64,000 nucleotides of DNA from positions 10,132,061 through 10,196,060 of the forward strand of contig OX387188.1 in assembly GCA_947561395.2 (NCBI GenBank), given 5' to 3'. The translations under genes and the position numbers were made by a program. Under the pieces are notes generated by a model, which saw only the letters and a program-made list of their open reading frames with translations, made no database searches and had not been told where the DNA came from. This document shows positions 23,034 to 35,976 of the stretch, piece after piece. This DNA is from Buxus sempervirens. Lineage: Eukaryota > Streptophyta > Magnoliopsida > Buxales > Buxaceae. Position 1 is the stretch's first letter. Every line of letters starts with the position of its first letter.

Positions 23034-23402
23034 CCCTAGCCTCCCTCTATTATCTTTTGGTTCAAGCATTTTGAAATTAGGATTACATATCAAAAATCAA
23101 CCCAGGGTGCCATTGTGGGTCAATACAGTGACCCATAGTTTATACCAAACTCACATGAGAAAGGGGAATCCTGAAACGACAAGATTTTGCATTTTTTCTG
23201 TGTGAACTGTATTCTCAGGGCAGTTCTGTTATAACCATATAGTATATACGGTTAGGACAGAACTGTATGGTGTATACAGTTGCTTACTCAAGCCATAACC
23301 GAGTACTTAACCGAAATCTCAAGCCACAAACCACTTAATTAGATAGCCTTGTAGGCACACAGGTGTCTGCTTGCACCCTATCAGGCAGTGGTGACTCCTC
23401 AT
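23034..23402 (+). repeat. Remnant of an Ogre-type LTR end, left of a solo LTR
   Basis: The part from about 23300 (AATCTCAAGCC, CAGGTGTCTGCTTGCACCC, CAGGCAGTGGTGACTCC) matches the last 120 bases of the element B LTR (48900-48985). After the inserted solo LTR, the remnant appears to resume and end GCGCGCACA at 25565, like the element B LTR end. The middle is poorly matched. Confidence 0.5.
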
Positions 23403-25421
23403 TGTAGACACCTCAAATTGCACTACAAGATGAGAAAATAAAGGAAAATATTTAATTGGGATTTGAAGCAGGTCAAAAAAGGTAAAAATTTGGTTAAACC
23501 TATTTTGTCTGCATTTGGTATGCGGACGAGCCTTGACCGCATTTAATCTACGGACATTACGTGACCGCATTAAAAATGCGGACAAGGCATGTTTGCAAAT
23601 CAAATGCGGTCACGCGTATTTTTGGGTGTTTTCGTCAAAAAACATTTTTTAAGCCTTTTTACTATTTTTACCTCTCTCTAGGAGGAGCATCCTCCCCGTT
23701 TTGCCCTCTTTTGGTTCTCAAATTTACCCCAACCCAAGTTTAACGCTTAGTTGGAACATTCTTGAACCTATTTTTGGTCTTACCTTGGGACCCCCTTTGC
23801 CCTAGCTCTTGCCTATAAATAGGAGGCCTCTCCTCAAGCAAATGGCCATAAATTGAAGATTGGAAGAGCTCCAAGTGAAGAAGAGAACCCCTGCCTCTTT
23901 GCTTTCTCAAGTCCAGGTAAGCTTCTCTCCCTCTTTATTTTCTAGTTTTAATTTCTAGGATTATTCTAATCTTCTCTCTTTTTGTAGAATAAGGCCTGTG
24001 TATGATTGTAACCCCAAACCTAAATCCAAGCACCTCAAGTATGTTCTCTAGCCGTAAAACGTGAAGAGAGTTCTAGGGGAAAAAAGGATAGGAATGGATC
24101 CGTAGGGCAGACCCCCATATGTTGTAATCTTAGAACTATGTAGTTTTAATATTTTGTTTAGGTTGTATGATTGATTATTGATGAAATATGGAGGAATATC
24201 ATGGATCTATGCTGTTCATAGCATTAGATCTCATTTTCCTCCTAGATTTTGATTTTTCACATTGTTTTCTCCCCTTTTATGTTTTTTCATGTTTTTTATC
24301 ATTTGGCTAGGATTTTGGATCTACCATGATCTATATGGTAAATCTGAAATCAAAAAGCCTTAAAGTGACCTCTGGAGTTTCATGAGGTATTTTTGGTTTA
24401 TTTTTAAATTTTGAGAGAGGACCCTATGGTCTAAACTCTCCCCTTTTGGATGTTTTTCATCAATATGGGTGAATCTGGCTCAGATCTCTTAATTAATGAG
24501 AAAACTGGACCAGATCTGTACCTTAGATGGTTTTGATTCATTCTTCCACTTCACAAAGTGATTTTTGGTTTATTTTAGCTTTTGAGAGAGGATCCTATGG
24601 TCTAAATTCTCCCTTTTTTATATTTTCATTAAAATGGGTGAATCTGGTTTAGATTTTTCAACCAATGGGAAATCTGAACCAGATTTGTACCCTAGATGGT
24701 TCAAATCTATTTTCAATATCATGAGATGATTTTTCAGTTATTTTAATTTTTGAGAGAGGATCCTATGGTCTAAACTCTCCCTTTTTTTATGTTTTTCATC
24801 AATATGCATGTATCTAGTTTAGATCTCTCAATTAATAAGAGGTTTGGACTAGATTTGTACCCTAGAATTGTTTAGATTAATTTTTCAACATCATAAGGCA
24901 ATTTTAAAGGGATTTTAATCTTTCTGAGAAGATCCTATAGTCTAAACTTCCCCTTTTTTATGTTTTTAATTTAAGTTTGTTTTCTTTGCCTTGATTTTTA
25001 GTCAATCATGAAGCCCAAAAAATGGTGTATTCATAAGAAGGATCCAGAATTAATTGGATCATTCATATGGAAAAAGCCATACATTCTTATTCTTTTTTCT
25101 TTTACTGTTGATTTAATTGTTATTAACAAGCCTTTTTCAAAACATGAACAAATACATGGCAACCACTTTGTGTAGATGAATACGGGTGCCTAACACCTTC
25201 CCCTATTAACCTAATCTCCTTACCCATCTCTGAATTCTTTTTTAATTTTTATTTTTTATTTTAAAATAGAGTTATTTTTACTCTAATTTTCCTTTTGTAT
25301 TTGATTTTGTGATTTTGGTGTCCATTCACACCAAAAAAAAAAAAAATGGTGGCAACTCCATGATTGTATGGAGCCCGTGTGGAGATCAGGAAGTCATCGA
25401 ATTGATTTTCCATGTCTTACA
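23403..25421 (+). repeat. Solo LTR related to element A, with CTCAT target duplication
   Basis: It starts TGTAGACACCTC, ends CATGTCTTACA and is flanked by perfect 5-bp repeats CTCAT (23398-23402 and 25422-25426). It carries a diverged 28-bp palindrome array (23507-23611), TATAAAT at 23814 and a GTAAG donor near 23917. Several rounds of a GAGAGGA/CCTATGGTCTAAA segment repeat at 24416-24960. A single LTR with intact target duplication indicates removal of the internal region by LTR-LTR recombination. Confidence 0.92.
23507..23611. repeat. Diverged 28-bp palindrome array in the solo LTR
   Basis: Half-sites GACCGCA (23535, 23563) alternate with TGCGGAC/TACGGAC/TGCGGTC, again in exact 7-mers with a 28-bp period. 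The half-site has changed from GCCCGTA to GACCGCA on both arms while period and position (about 200 bp before the TATA box) are kept. Confidence 0.85.
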
Positions 25422-25565
25422 CTCATTCCCTTATATCCTTTTCCCGACTCCAAAAGCATGTGATCCTTCATGCTTTTACAGAATAACGCGCCGGGACATA
25501 TCCCTAAAGAGACACCCACACGTGCACCTCTCAGTCAGTGCGGGCCGCGGATTGATGCGCGCACA
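25422..25565 (+). repeat. Possible continuation of the Ogre-type LTR remnant
   Basis: It follows the CTCAT duplication of the solo LTR and ends GCGCGCACA, the terminal word of the element B LTR. Similarity elsewhere in this piece is weak, so the assignment is tentative. Frames here are not supported. Confidence 0.3.
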
Positions 25566-26357
25566 GGTTGGGTTGAGTTCAACCCGTTTACTAACAGGTT
25601 GAGAAATCGCCAACCCAAACCCAACTCGACAATAAAGGGGTTGAACCCAACCCAACCCGTTTATTGTTCAATTAATTTTTATTTCTATTTTAATTCCAAT
25701 TATGCTTATATAACTCCATTTAATATAGTAAAACCTTAATTAAAAAACATAGAAACACTTAATAAACATGATTTATTTTCCAAAAAAAAAAATAATAATA
25801 ATAATAATAATCGAAATTTACTTGAAAAAAAGATTAGAAATACCTAAAAGCAATTAAATGAATTTAACTAAAATTATAATAGTTAGTCTCACATGAATTG
25901 TATTAAAAATATAACTTTAAAATTTATGTAATACAACTATATAATCATATTACCTATATATTGTATAATAAATAAACAACTTATGTTATATAACAATATT
26001 ATTAATTCTCAAAATTAATAAAATAACATTTGCCATAAAAATAATTTAATGATTAAAGTCTCCAAATATTAAATTAACAAGCTTAATCAATTAAGTGTAC
26101 TTGATAACATAATAAGACAAAATATAAATTGGGTATAAGAGATAAAAAAAAAAAGGAAAAAAAAAGGAAACTTTAAATTTAAATGGGTACCCAACAGGTT
26201 GACAGGTTGGGTCCGAGTTGACCCATTTTTAGATGGGTTAAGGAAACCTAAACCTGAACCCAACCAAATTATTAAATGGGTCAACCCAAACCCATTTAGA
26301 CCGGGCGGGTTTGGGTGGGTTGGCAGGTTACGGGTCACAATTGCCACCTACCTCTAG
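25566..26357. mobile_element. Possible non-autonomous DNA transposon (hAT-like) remnant
   Basis: Both ends are rich in GGGTTGGGTT/AACCCAACCC words, and the right end, read on the minus strand, begins TAGAGGTAGGTGGCAATT, similar to hAT-type ends (GGGTGGCAA). The centre (25680-26150) is AT-rich with no coding signal. The left end lacks a clean matching terminal repeat and I found no 8-bp target duplication. Confidence 0.35.
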
Positions 26358-28994
26358 ACTGACAATATACATAGCCGATCTCTCTTTGAGCCATGATAGC
26401 AAGTGGGTCTACACTAAATTGGTAGGTTTAAGAGATAAAGCAGTAATAGCTACGGTGGTTGCACGCCTACTTGATCTCTCTTAAAATAAACACGGAGGGA
26501 GGATGCTTTTGTCTTCCTACGGGGAAGAATAATTTAGAGATTTCGTCTCTCAAAGTCAAGAATCAAGACTTTTTTAACTATTTCCTAGTTCTCTTATCAC
26601 ATGCAGGTTTGGATTTATATGGACCTGCAACTTGATCATGTGAACAAAGTGGCCCAAGAAAGGAACATCTCATTCCATGTCTCATGTGAAAGATGTGGAC
26701 ATGAAAAGAACCTTTCTGACATAGCCGTGATATTAGGCTTCTTTTTTACCTTTGTTTTTTTTTCCGGAATGTAGACTTAATAATACAAACAAAATTGGTC
26801 CTATAACTGTGATTTTTGAACAACCACATCTCACTACCAAAAAAAAAAGATTTTTGAACAACCACATCTGAATGCGGCCTAAATGGCTAGACTCATATGG
26901 TATAAGCTCTTAAACTTTATTAAATGATGTATTATATAACTACTTTTTCTTTGCAGTATTTACGAAAAGAAACCGATTAATGTAAACTGAACAAACTGTA
27001 TACACTAAAAACCAAAATGGAACCAGAATCGAAACAGACTTGGGTTTTCTTTTTTTAATTTTTCTTCTTTGGGGATATAAAAACCGAAACCGATTAATGC
27101 AAACCCTAAACCAACTTTATCAGCTTGGTTCGTTCGGTTTACTGATAAACTGAACCATCCCCAGTTTGTGGTCTAAATTAAAAATGTGTATATATGTAAT
27201 CAGTTCAGTTTGACCTCAATCAAAACCGATAACAGGAAGGATTGTGAATCAGAGGAGGTCAACCCAGATGGCCCCGTCTGAATTAATGCAACAAAAAATG
27301 TCTTGTTTGGAAACACTTTCTATCCAAGGTGCATTGATACCATTATTGCATGTTGTCTTCTTGTTGTATGTAGCATCAAATTATGCCAAGTTATTTGATT
27401 CTCTCTCTCTTTTATTGCTTTCCTTGGAAGAAATCCAACAAAAGTTCTTAGTATGTAGGGTTTTTGAGAATGGTTGTTCCATCAGTTAGTGCTCAGTATT
27501 AATAAAATCTCTAGAAGCGATTAAGAGGTGACTAGGTTTGAACCCTCCTTCACTTACTTCAAGATATCATTTAGGTCGGCCATCGTGTGGGTTAGGTCTC
27601 CCTATGGAGAGCTGGTCCGATAACCATGTGCCTGGCCTACCCTATACCCATGCACATATAATTAAAACTCTAGCATGAAATGGAATATCATCTCTTTGAG
27701 ACTACTTGCCCTTTTAGGTCATAAAAAGTCCATTGGTTGTTGATTGAATAGAGGTTGAGTAATTATCATATCTAAATGAAAATTATGCCTTTTTGGATTA
27801 ATGATTATTTTGGGTCTAATTATAATTGAGAACCCAAGATTTGGTGCGGAATCGACGGATCACGTACCCGTTTATATCCACAATTTGATAATAAGAATTA
27901 TCTTTGCTTTCTAAGCACTGATTAATTTCCATGGAGATACTCGTTTCTGATAAGTCACGGGTCTTCTTGTAGACTGCTCCTCAATTTTTCTTCTTCTTGC
28001 ATTCTGTAACCTTCCTCTGTCAACTTAAGAAATAAGGAGTCTAATGTGGTATTTATAGAGAAACTGAGATGAACTGCCATATATTTGGGATTCTTACTTG
28101 GTCTCTATCTCTATCCCCCGTTTTCACACTCATATTGGGAACCAAAGACTATTAAGTGGATTGTGTCAACCACAAGTGGTACCCATATGACCCATAAGTG
28201 GGATCCATGATATGACAAATTAAAAAAGGGATCAACTCACAACTTCCAGTCCTATGGTGGAATTCCCTCACAAGGGTGTGTAATTCATATGGTAGATGAA
28301 GTATGAACTTTTCATCTTATTTTTGGCTCATACACTACTATGGTTGAATGCAAATACTATGTATTAAGGATGCCCGTAAAAATATTGGCTCAAAAAGTTG
28401 AGTGCTGCTCCTAACTTAGTTGATCTTAAAGATGAACAAAAAATCCAATGATTGAATCAAATCACTAAAATTTCTCCTTCTGTTCTTTTTTTATCTTCTT
28501 TTTGGTGGTATTTTTGTGTTCTTATTCAGTAGTAGATTTGAAAGGAAAGAGGAGAGAGTAGCCACTAGAAGGCTGATGACTAATTAAAATGAAGTTGACA
28601 TTGTTCTGAACAAATTACGTACGTACCAACACAATGATTTGCTAACTTTCAAGGAATTGGCAGCAGAGAATCGTCATATTCAAGAGACAAGTAGTTAACC
28701 TTCTTCCTTAAAGTTAATAAATAATGCATATACTTGAAATAATAAAACTTCACAATGTTTATGATAATTTTTGGGGAGAACCTTCAAATAGCCTTGAAAG
28801 GTTGTCTCCTGTTATTTGGTTCTTAAACAGGGATTGTATGGCTTAATATATATTTTCTAATGGCTTCTCGTTGCTTGGAAATTCGTACCTATAATTCTAT
28901 ATGATGGTAGAAGCTTTGAATATAATCTAATTTTTTAAGTTAATAATACAAATCCTTGTTTTCCAATTGTTTTTCATTTGATATTTATTAATTA
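26358..28994. other. Unassigned AT-rich DNA with a weak SINE-like spot
   Basis: No supported gene. At 26970-27230 there are AACCGAAACCGATTAA/TTCGGTTTACTG words of the kind seen at ends of plant DNA transposons, without defined borders. At about 27533 GGTTTGAACCC resembles a Pol III B box and could mark a decayed SINE, but no A box or tail is clear. The 81-codon frame at 27244 has no family resemblance that I recognise. Confidence 0.3.
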
Positions 28995-29394
28995 TCTATA
29001 CTATTATATGAAGCGAACCATGATGATTCTCAACTAACACTCACTTTCTAGATAACCATGAGATTTTATTAATGACCACTTTGTCCCAAATAACAGATAA
29101 CCATGTCACTTTATCCCAAAAAATTAAATAGACCCACTTTGAGTTATATATAACTATCTTTCAAATCCTAATAGTTTCCTCATTATTGAATGATTTTGTT
29201 CAAATATTTTATTTATGATTTTATTACAATTAAAAATAAGTATATAATTTTGTAATAATTAAAATAAATACATTATCTCTTTATCATAGATTTACAATTT
29301 AGTTCTTGATAAATATTGTCGTGTAAAAAGATAACTTTTTTAAGATTTTTGTTTTCCAACTTCAACACGCGCATAGCGCGTGCTTTTCCCCTAG
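28995..29394 (+). mobile_element. Short non-autonomous Helitron (400 bp)
   Basis: It begins TCTATACTATTATATG after an A, as Helitrons do. It ends with a 7-bp-stem hairpin CACGCGC-ATA-GCGCGTG (29366-29382), followed 8 bases later by CTAG (29391-29394). This 3' hairpin plus CTRR end is the Helitron signature. It has no coding capacity, so it would have depended on a RepHel protein elsewhere. The base after CTAG is G rather than the usual T. Confidence 0.85.
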
Positions 29395-30738
29395 GTTTTT
29401 TTTTCTTTTCCTTTTACAATCAAATAATCACGATTATGGTAGTTTTGTAAACTACTAAGCACACCATTGTTCCTACAATATTACTTGTAAAGGTATGGTT
29501 CTTGCTTGAAACTTCAATTCAAAGGGAACTCAAATAGCGTTAACTATTTATCGTTGAACCAAGTGACATGAAATTCAGCATGCCCAAACAACTTATTAAC
29601 ATATGTACGTTTCATTATACCCATAACTTATTGACAATCTGTTAGTTTTATGTAGTTGATAATAGATTGCTATTTTCAGTAGTTCTGTTGTCATAAAAAT
29701 TCTACTCCAATTGCGCTAAAAGTTTTCTTCTCTATTGGTTATTTTTTCATTTTTTTTTTTTTTTGGTCTTTGTTTTTGTCTTCTACCAATAACAAAGTAA
29801 GGTTTTAAGGCAAGTCCCCCGTTCGAGTATAATATAGGTTTATTCCTTTTAGTTGTAACACCCACACCTACAAAGTTACGACAAGCATTATGTGCATTAC
29901 CCGTACAAAACAAACCCACTCTCGTCAATGCCATGGCAGCCAGTAGTTTTGTTGACAGAGTGGATTGTCTGCAAACATCAGGTTGGTGATTCATGCCCTA
30001 TATTGGTGGTGATTTATAGTAACCCCTAAAATGTCTTAGCACCGGTGGAAGACAAAATTTAGCAACGTTCAGTGAACACAGCCAACCACCAAGCTTTGCA
30101 ATAGAAAAATTAACCATATGAGGAACTCAAAACCACATCACCAGCTGGGTTAGAAAGCCATTTTGGGCAAGGCATCAGGTAGCTAGTTCCACAAACAAAA
30201 GCCCTCAGTTGCAGTCTAGCTATTTGGGCAAGCCCCAGGGTATAACTCCTGTCCCAATACTGGTGCTTCTGTGCATTCTCCTGTCTTCACTTAAAAATGC
30301 CTTAAAATGAGTAAAAAGAGGGTGCTAACTCCCAATGTTTGATCAATTATACTATGCTTGTTTAGTTATCAGCATTTTCTTCCACATATCAGAGCTATAT
30401 GTAACAAACTTCTTTGTGTTTTCTGGCTATAAATATTTGTGGCAAACATGGGAGATGAGAATAAGCCACACATGAAGTGAGTCAAGGAAAGGAGAAAATT
30501 CCAATGGAAATCAAATACTGGGACTTGCTAGGTTGCTTTCCGTAGGTAGTATGATGGCTACTTTCTCTGGGAAGGCCTAAACCAACTAAAGATAGCAGCC
30601 CGTAGGCCATTTTCCACCATCATAAGTCCTACCATATCAGGCTAGGCCAAAAACAACTAAAGATTGCAGCCCATAGGCCATTTTCCACCATTATAGATTA
30701 GGATTTATTACATTATTTACTTGGGATGACTGTAATAA
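29395..30738. other. Unassigned DNA with a short direct duplication
   Basis: No supported gene. A segment of about 48 bp (AACTAAAGAT, GCAGCCC, TAGGCCATTTTCCACCAT) occurs at about 30579-30626 and again at about 30651-30698. The 92-codon minus frame near 29716-29994 has no recognisable feature. Confidence 0.3.
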
Positions 30739-33238
30739 TGTAATATCCTGAATTTCTGAATATAATAATATAATTAAATAAATTTGAAAATATTTTAAAA
30801 TAAAGATTTATTCTAAATATTTGGAAGAATAATATTAATAGTCCAAAATTATATAGATAATTAAATAAATGAATAATTGGAAATTAAAATAATAATGTCA
30901 ATTAATTGGAAGAATAACTATACTTTTGGAGTTTAGGAAAGTAAACAATAATCCAAATTAATATTATAAAGAGATATAATAATTAAGAAGATTAAATTTG
31001 AATTTAAAAGAAATCCCATTATTAAATAGGATTGAAATAAGGAGAGGGGTATTTTGGTAATTTCCTAATGAGTGAAATAATAAATTGAGTGATGAAATAA
31101 TTATTAAACCTAAAAACTTCATTAGATATGAGTTGAGTTTAATTTGGATTTAAATAACATGATTTATGGCCTAATAGGTGATAAAAGGACCTATTTGTAA
31201 TTATGATTAATTAGGGACCTTAAATTTGGAAATAAGAGAGATTTTGGGGTGATTTAGTGCTATTTAAAAATATGGATTTAAATTAGCACGAAAATTGATT
31301 TAATTAGAAGTTTCTTTTGTATAGGATTTGAGAAATAAGATTTGGAAGGAGAATAAGAAAGTGGACTGGTTAGAGAGTTTCCAAATACAAGTAGGACTCT
31401 TTATTTGGGTATATATAAAAGAGATATAGAATCACATTAGGGTTTTGTTGATCTCTACGGCTGGAAGAAGAAGAGAGGGAAAGCTTTAGACGTGGAGAAG
31501 ATGGAGGAAAAGAGAGAGAAAATATAGTCTACAAAGAGAGAGAAAACATGATAAACTTTAGGAAAGAAAAGCTGTTGTAGAATCCTCTGATCAGCTGCAA
31601 TCAAAACGTGATCTAGAGACGATGGACCGTTGGATCGAGCTCAAATTTTGTGGAGATGTTCCGAACACGTAAATCTTTAATCTGATTGGTGGACATGGGG
31701 TTTGGGGGGTCTCTAGAGTGGTGTGAAATTCATAAAACGTGGCCGCATTGGACTATTCTAAAAAAAGTAGGATTTTTGCAAACAGAGGTAAGTAGCAACC
31801 CTTCTCTGACAAAAACCTGCATGTTTTAATGCTTAGACGACAAACATGATGTTCTTAGATTTATGGATGTTTGAAAAACATGTTAATGATGTTTTAGATG
31901 GATTTGATTGAGGTTTGGACCATGGAAAAATATATCTTGTTCTTCTCGTTCGATTTTCTGTTTACTTTGATATTAGATGAAAAATCATGATTTTATTGTA
32001 AAGATTTGCTATTGATTATGTTTGGGATGTTTTATCAAGTATCTATAATGATTTAGATGAGTTATAATTGATCTTGAATGATAGAAACGAATTTTAGAAG
32101 ATTTAAGAGAAAAATCGGATTTTTAAAAATTTCCCAGAATTTGCGAATTTACACGAGCGCTAGACATTTCACTCGAATGCCCATGTTGAGTGACAGTTGA
32201 AATTTTCGTTGTTTCTAGACCGCTTGAGCACCCTATCGAGCGCCCATTGAACTAGTTAAATTGTAAGACCGCTTGATACCAAGGGTTGAGTGATCTGTTG
32301 AGCACCCAACCCAGATTTTTGATTTTGGGGAAAATACCTAGATTTTGATTATAAAATGATTTTTAGACAAATCCAACATATGTACAAATAACATTTGGGC
32401 GTTTAGAAATTGTTTTCAATGGTCGAAAAATTTTATAAAAATTATACAAGATTTTGGGTACGTTCTATTGAAATAGCTCATGCTTTGGTTCCAAGAGGGA
32501 ATTTGACTTTAACCTTTATTTGTTTGTGAATTGGTTGATTTCTACAGTTGAAAAAGTATATTTTCAAGATGTTTAAAGCTCTGGAATAGTAAGAAAATGT
32601 TTTTTTTACAGATTTTGGGTAGATTGAGCTTATTTCTTGGATTTTGACAGTTTTGAATAACTTAAGTTCTTCCATGAGGAAGGGTATTTCTCTTATTCTT
32701 GAAGATACCTCAACTAGATGATGGCATGTGAGCTGTTATCGGCCATGTTTTAAGCCAATTAATGGGGAACATGTGAGTTGTTATTGGCCGTGTCTTTAGC
32801 CAATTATTGATATTGATATTGACCATGAGCGTCATTGTAACGACCCAACCCAGCGAGGAATTGTCCACTTTGGGCCTAAGCCCACATGGTTTTGTCCTCA
32901 AAAGGCTTCTCGCTAGTTAGAGTGTTCTCCCTGACTCTTATACCGTATTGGGTATTCATCCGTTTCCAATGTGGGATCGGGATATCACAATCTCCTCCCC
33001 TTCAAAGCTGTACATCCCCGTTCAGTGGCCACCTAAAAGCCTGCCAGCCTCTCATGGGCTCGGCCTCGTCGGTCTAACCATCTCCTACGAGCAACGCCAG
33101 GACCTACATCAGCCCCGAATTACTGGACCCGGATCTAGCTCTAATACCATTTGTTACGACCCAACCCAGCGAGGAATTGTCCGCTTTGGGCCTAAGCCCG
33201 CACGGTTTTGTCCTCAAAAGGCGCCTCGCTAGTTAGAG

Positions 33239-35855
33239 TGTAACGCCCCGGATCCGAGTTACATAGGGAAACTATAATTCATCTCCGGAGGTTAATATAT
33301 AACGCAGGATCGCAATATCAGAGTGAAGGAACAACATGAGCAAACGAAACTAAATAATCAGAGTGTGCTACACTACCAATTAAAATAGCAACTATAGTAA
33401 TACAACTCTGAAACTCACATAACCGAGCAACCACCCGCATGCATTGTCTTCTCTGACTACAGCTGAAAACGAAACAAATAATACAGAATGAGATACGAAT
33501 ATCCCAGCAAGCAGCACATGCATGCACAATGCATTTTTCATAGTTATAAAACATGGATCGAATAATACCCAAGTAACGATGTCAATAACACGATGTAATC
33601 CGATTGAGCTCATGTTAATTCAGCAGACCAAGTTGATATAGTTAATGAACTTCAACAGATAAGTAAAATTGCAATAGCAATGTCAAACAATCCAAAAACT
33701 AATCCTTAATGATAACCAATTATCAGTATTGAAAACAACAACCACTGAGGCCAATGTTACGCATTCACTTTAATTGAGTAATTCAACATGCCAAAGAGAC
33801 ATCCGAGCCTCCTACTACACAGTCCTGCCAACATAGGCTTGGTACTTTGAAATGACAGCCTACCCAAGAACTTGTCATCTAGTTTCGGCTTACTCCGGGT
33901 TTCGACACTGACAACCTGGCCTATCCCTGCTCTACCTTGGTCATGGTAACACTCGTGGCTATGTAATTACAACAATAAAGGCAACACATCACATTACTAG
34001 GCTTAAACTCTGGATCCAGGACAAGCTAGAGCAAAACAAAATAACTCAACAAATAAACCAAGCTCTGGTTGCAAATAGACCAACCTCTGGTCACAAGCAC
34101 ACCAACCTCTGGTATCACAATTTCTTAATCAAAACATCTTATCATAGATCACTCAGGGCCAGAACAACCCTCCATGGAACTCCAATGTATTTTCAAAACC
34201 AAAGTATAATATTCAACCAATCCGTATAAACAATTAATTAACTCATGTAAACACTTTTATAAATTCTATCCAGCATAACAAATTAGATAAGAAGTCAGTT
34301 AAATAGGTGCTTCAATCTTAAATTTAGTACTAAAACATGATTTACACCAATAGCGGAATCAGTAAAGGTCATGCTTAATTAACACCATTAGCTTGAATAA
34401 TGATTTTCTAACTATTTCTTTAATATGCAGTGCTAAAACTTACTAATCATCCACTTGCATTACTGTAAAAATTCTTTTCCTTATCTAATTAGATCAGGAC
34501 CATTCTCAATGAGTTCCAAGAATAAAACTAACAGATGGAACTATAAATTTTATTATTAAAGAATTCTCAACAGCTTTCTACTAAGTTCTATAATCTTTAT
34601 CATCTCTAGACTCACTTCAATTCACTAGACAATGATCAATTTACTGCCTTATGGCAGTAGTTTGGATCTAAGAATTGAAACCAATCTGCTCAAGATCTTA
34701 TCGACATTAATCTGCAACTAAACTAGAAAGAAAATTATCCTAATTCAACACCTTAATCTTTAGAATTCTATCAATCATTATTGGTGTGAATTTTATGGAT
34801 CAAAATTGCTTAAAATTATTGTTAACATCTTAAGGAACCTCTTAGATAAATTTTGGAACCAATAAACTCAAGAAATCAACTCAAAATAAATTAGCTGCAC
34901 ATGATCAGCTTGTTAATAGGGTGCGCCGACCTCCTGGCAGTGAACGGCAGTAAGCGCATACAAAAAAATGAACTGCCGCTGAGTACCGCCGAGCATTGTC
35001 AGTGGGTGGCACTCAGCGGATATCCCCAAGTTTGCCGATCTTTGATTTAGTCACTGTTAATTCAAATCTGACATGATTGACCTAATTTTAAACCTATAAA
35101 ATCACTGATCCATACTCATACTACCTCCCACAACCCTTTATAACCAATTAGAATTTAATTCCACTAAGATACTGCTCCGATTCAACAATTTGTTCGTAAA
35201 ATAGTTTCTCGTAGATAGTCTTAGCTTGTATCACATAGAACCAAATCAACTTATGCAATCGGTTGCAAAACTAAGTAGAAATCCGGTGATACTTACCTAA
35301 TTTTGACGAGTAGTTCTTCTAGCTTCCCAATTTCCTGATCATTACCTCCGAATGGAGAATTTTAACAACCAATGGTCTCTGATCTACACGAACCTCCAGA
35401 TCTTTTTAGATTTGAGTTCGACCTCCCTTAAATAACTCCTTGGAAAATCCATCTCTCTCTAGCAAACCGGTATCAGAGTTTTGCTTCTGATTTCCTCCAA
35501 CCAAAACCAGAAATTTGAATTGAACAGCCTATTTATAGGCTTCACTGAGATCCACTCTTATCCTGATTTGCTGAATTCTTGCCCCACCCAATGTTTCTAC
35601 CCAATCTTTTTAACTCTTAATTATAGAACTAAATTTCTAACCAAGAGTTTACCCTCACCCTACCCAATTTAAATAACTTATTATTATAAAATTTTCAATT
35701 AAATCTTATCCACCACTTACTATATTTTATGCCCTTTCCTGAAATTCCAAAATTACCCTTTCCTATCCATTACCTGAATTCTTGATTTAATAAATTTATT
35801 AAAATTATTACGAAATCTTTGAAATTAACATTAGTCGAAGATTCGGGGTTTTACA
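33239..35855 (-). repeat. Chromovirus-type solo LTR inside the TRIM, with TAGAG target duplication
   Basis: Ends on the minus strand are TGTAAAACCCCGAATC and GGATCCGGGGCGTTACA. Perfect TAGAG repeats flank it (33234-33238 and 35856-35860). In LTR sense it has a TATA box (35529-35539), a donor AGGTAAGTATCACC (35285-35298), a CpG-rich block (34918-35030) and a hairpin array (33827-33909), the same order as the relative at 40346. It has no internal region left. Confidence 0.93.
33827..33909 (-). repeat. Hairpin array in the solo LTR (covarying stems)
   Basis: Stems found: CCAA/TTGG (33828-33831 with 33839-33842), ATGACA/TGTCAT (33852-33857 with 33873-33878, 15-nt loop) and AGTTTCG/CGACACT (33881-33887 with 33903-33909, 15-nt loop, 6 of 7 pairs). 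The relative at 40961-41078 has the same positions with other paired stem bases. Confidence 0.7.
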
Positions 35856-35976
35856 TAGAGTGTTCTCCTTGACTCTTATACCATACCGGGTATTCATCCG
35901 TTTCCAATGTGGGATCGAGATATCATAATCATGAATATTGATTATTTTACCATAAGGGCAGTAAGCATAAATTTAT

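Larger units (their letters stand above)
32836..35927 (-). mobile_element. TRIM (terminal-repeat retrotransposon in miniature), holding a nested solo LTR
   Basis: The two short LTRs are 32836-32989 (154 bp) and 33152-33238 plus 35861-35927. They share ACGACCCAACCCAGCGAGG and CCAATGTGGGATCG. The 162-bp internal part carries, on the minus strand, a primer site TGGTATTAGAGC (33138-33149), one mismatch from the initiator tRNA-Met site TGGTATCAGAGC, and a polypurine GGGGAGGAGAT (32990-33000). There is no coding capacity, as usual for TRIMs. Flanks GTCAT and ATCAT may be a decayed target duplication. The second LTR is split by the solo LTR at 33239. Confidence 0.88.

Noticed and set aside
25309-25739. 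Open frames across the solo LTR end and the hAT-like repeat
   Set aside because: They cross element borders and have no family resemblance.
27244-27489. 81-codon frame as a host gene
   Set aside because: Short, no domain, no splice or neighbour support.
27533-27650. SINE
   Set aside because: Only a B-box-like GGTTTGAACCC is present; no A box, tail or target duplication could be seen.
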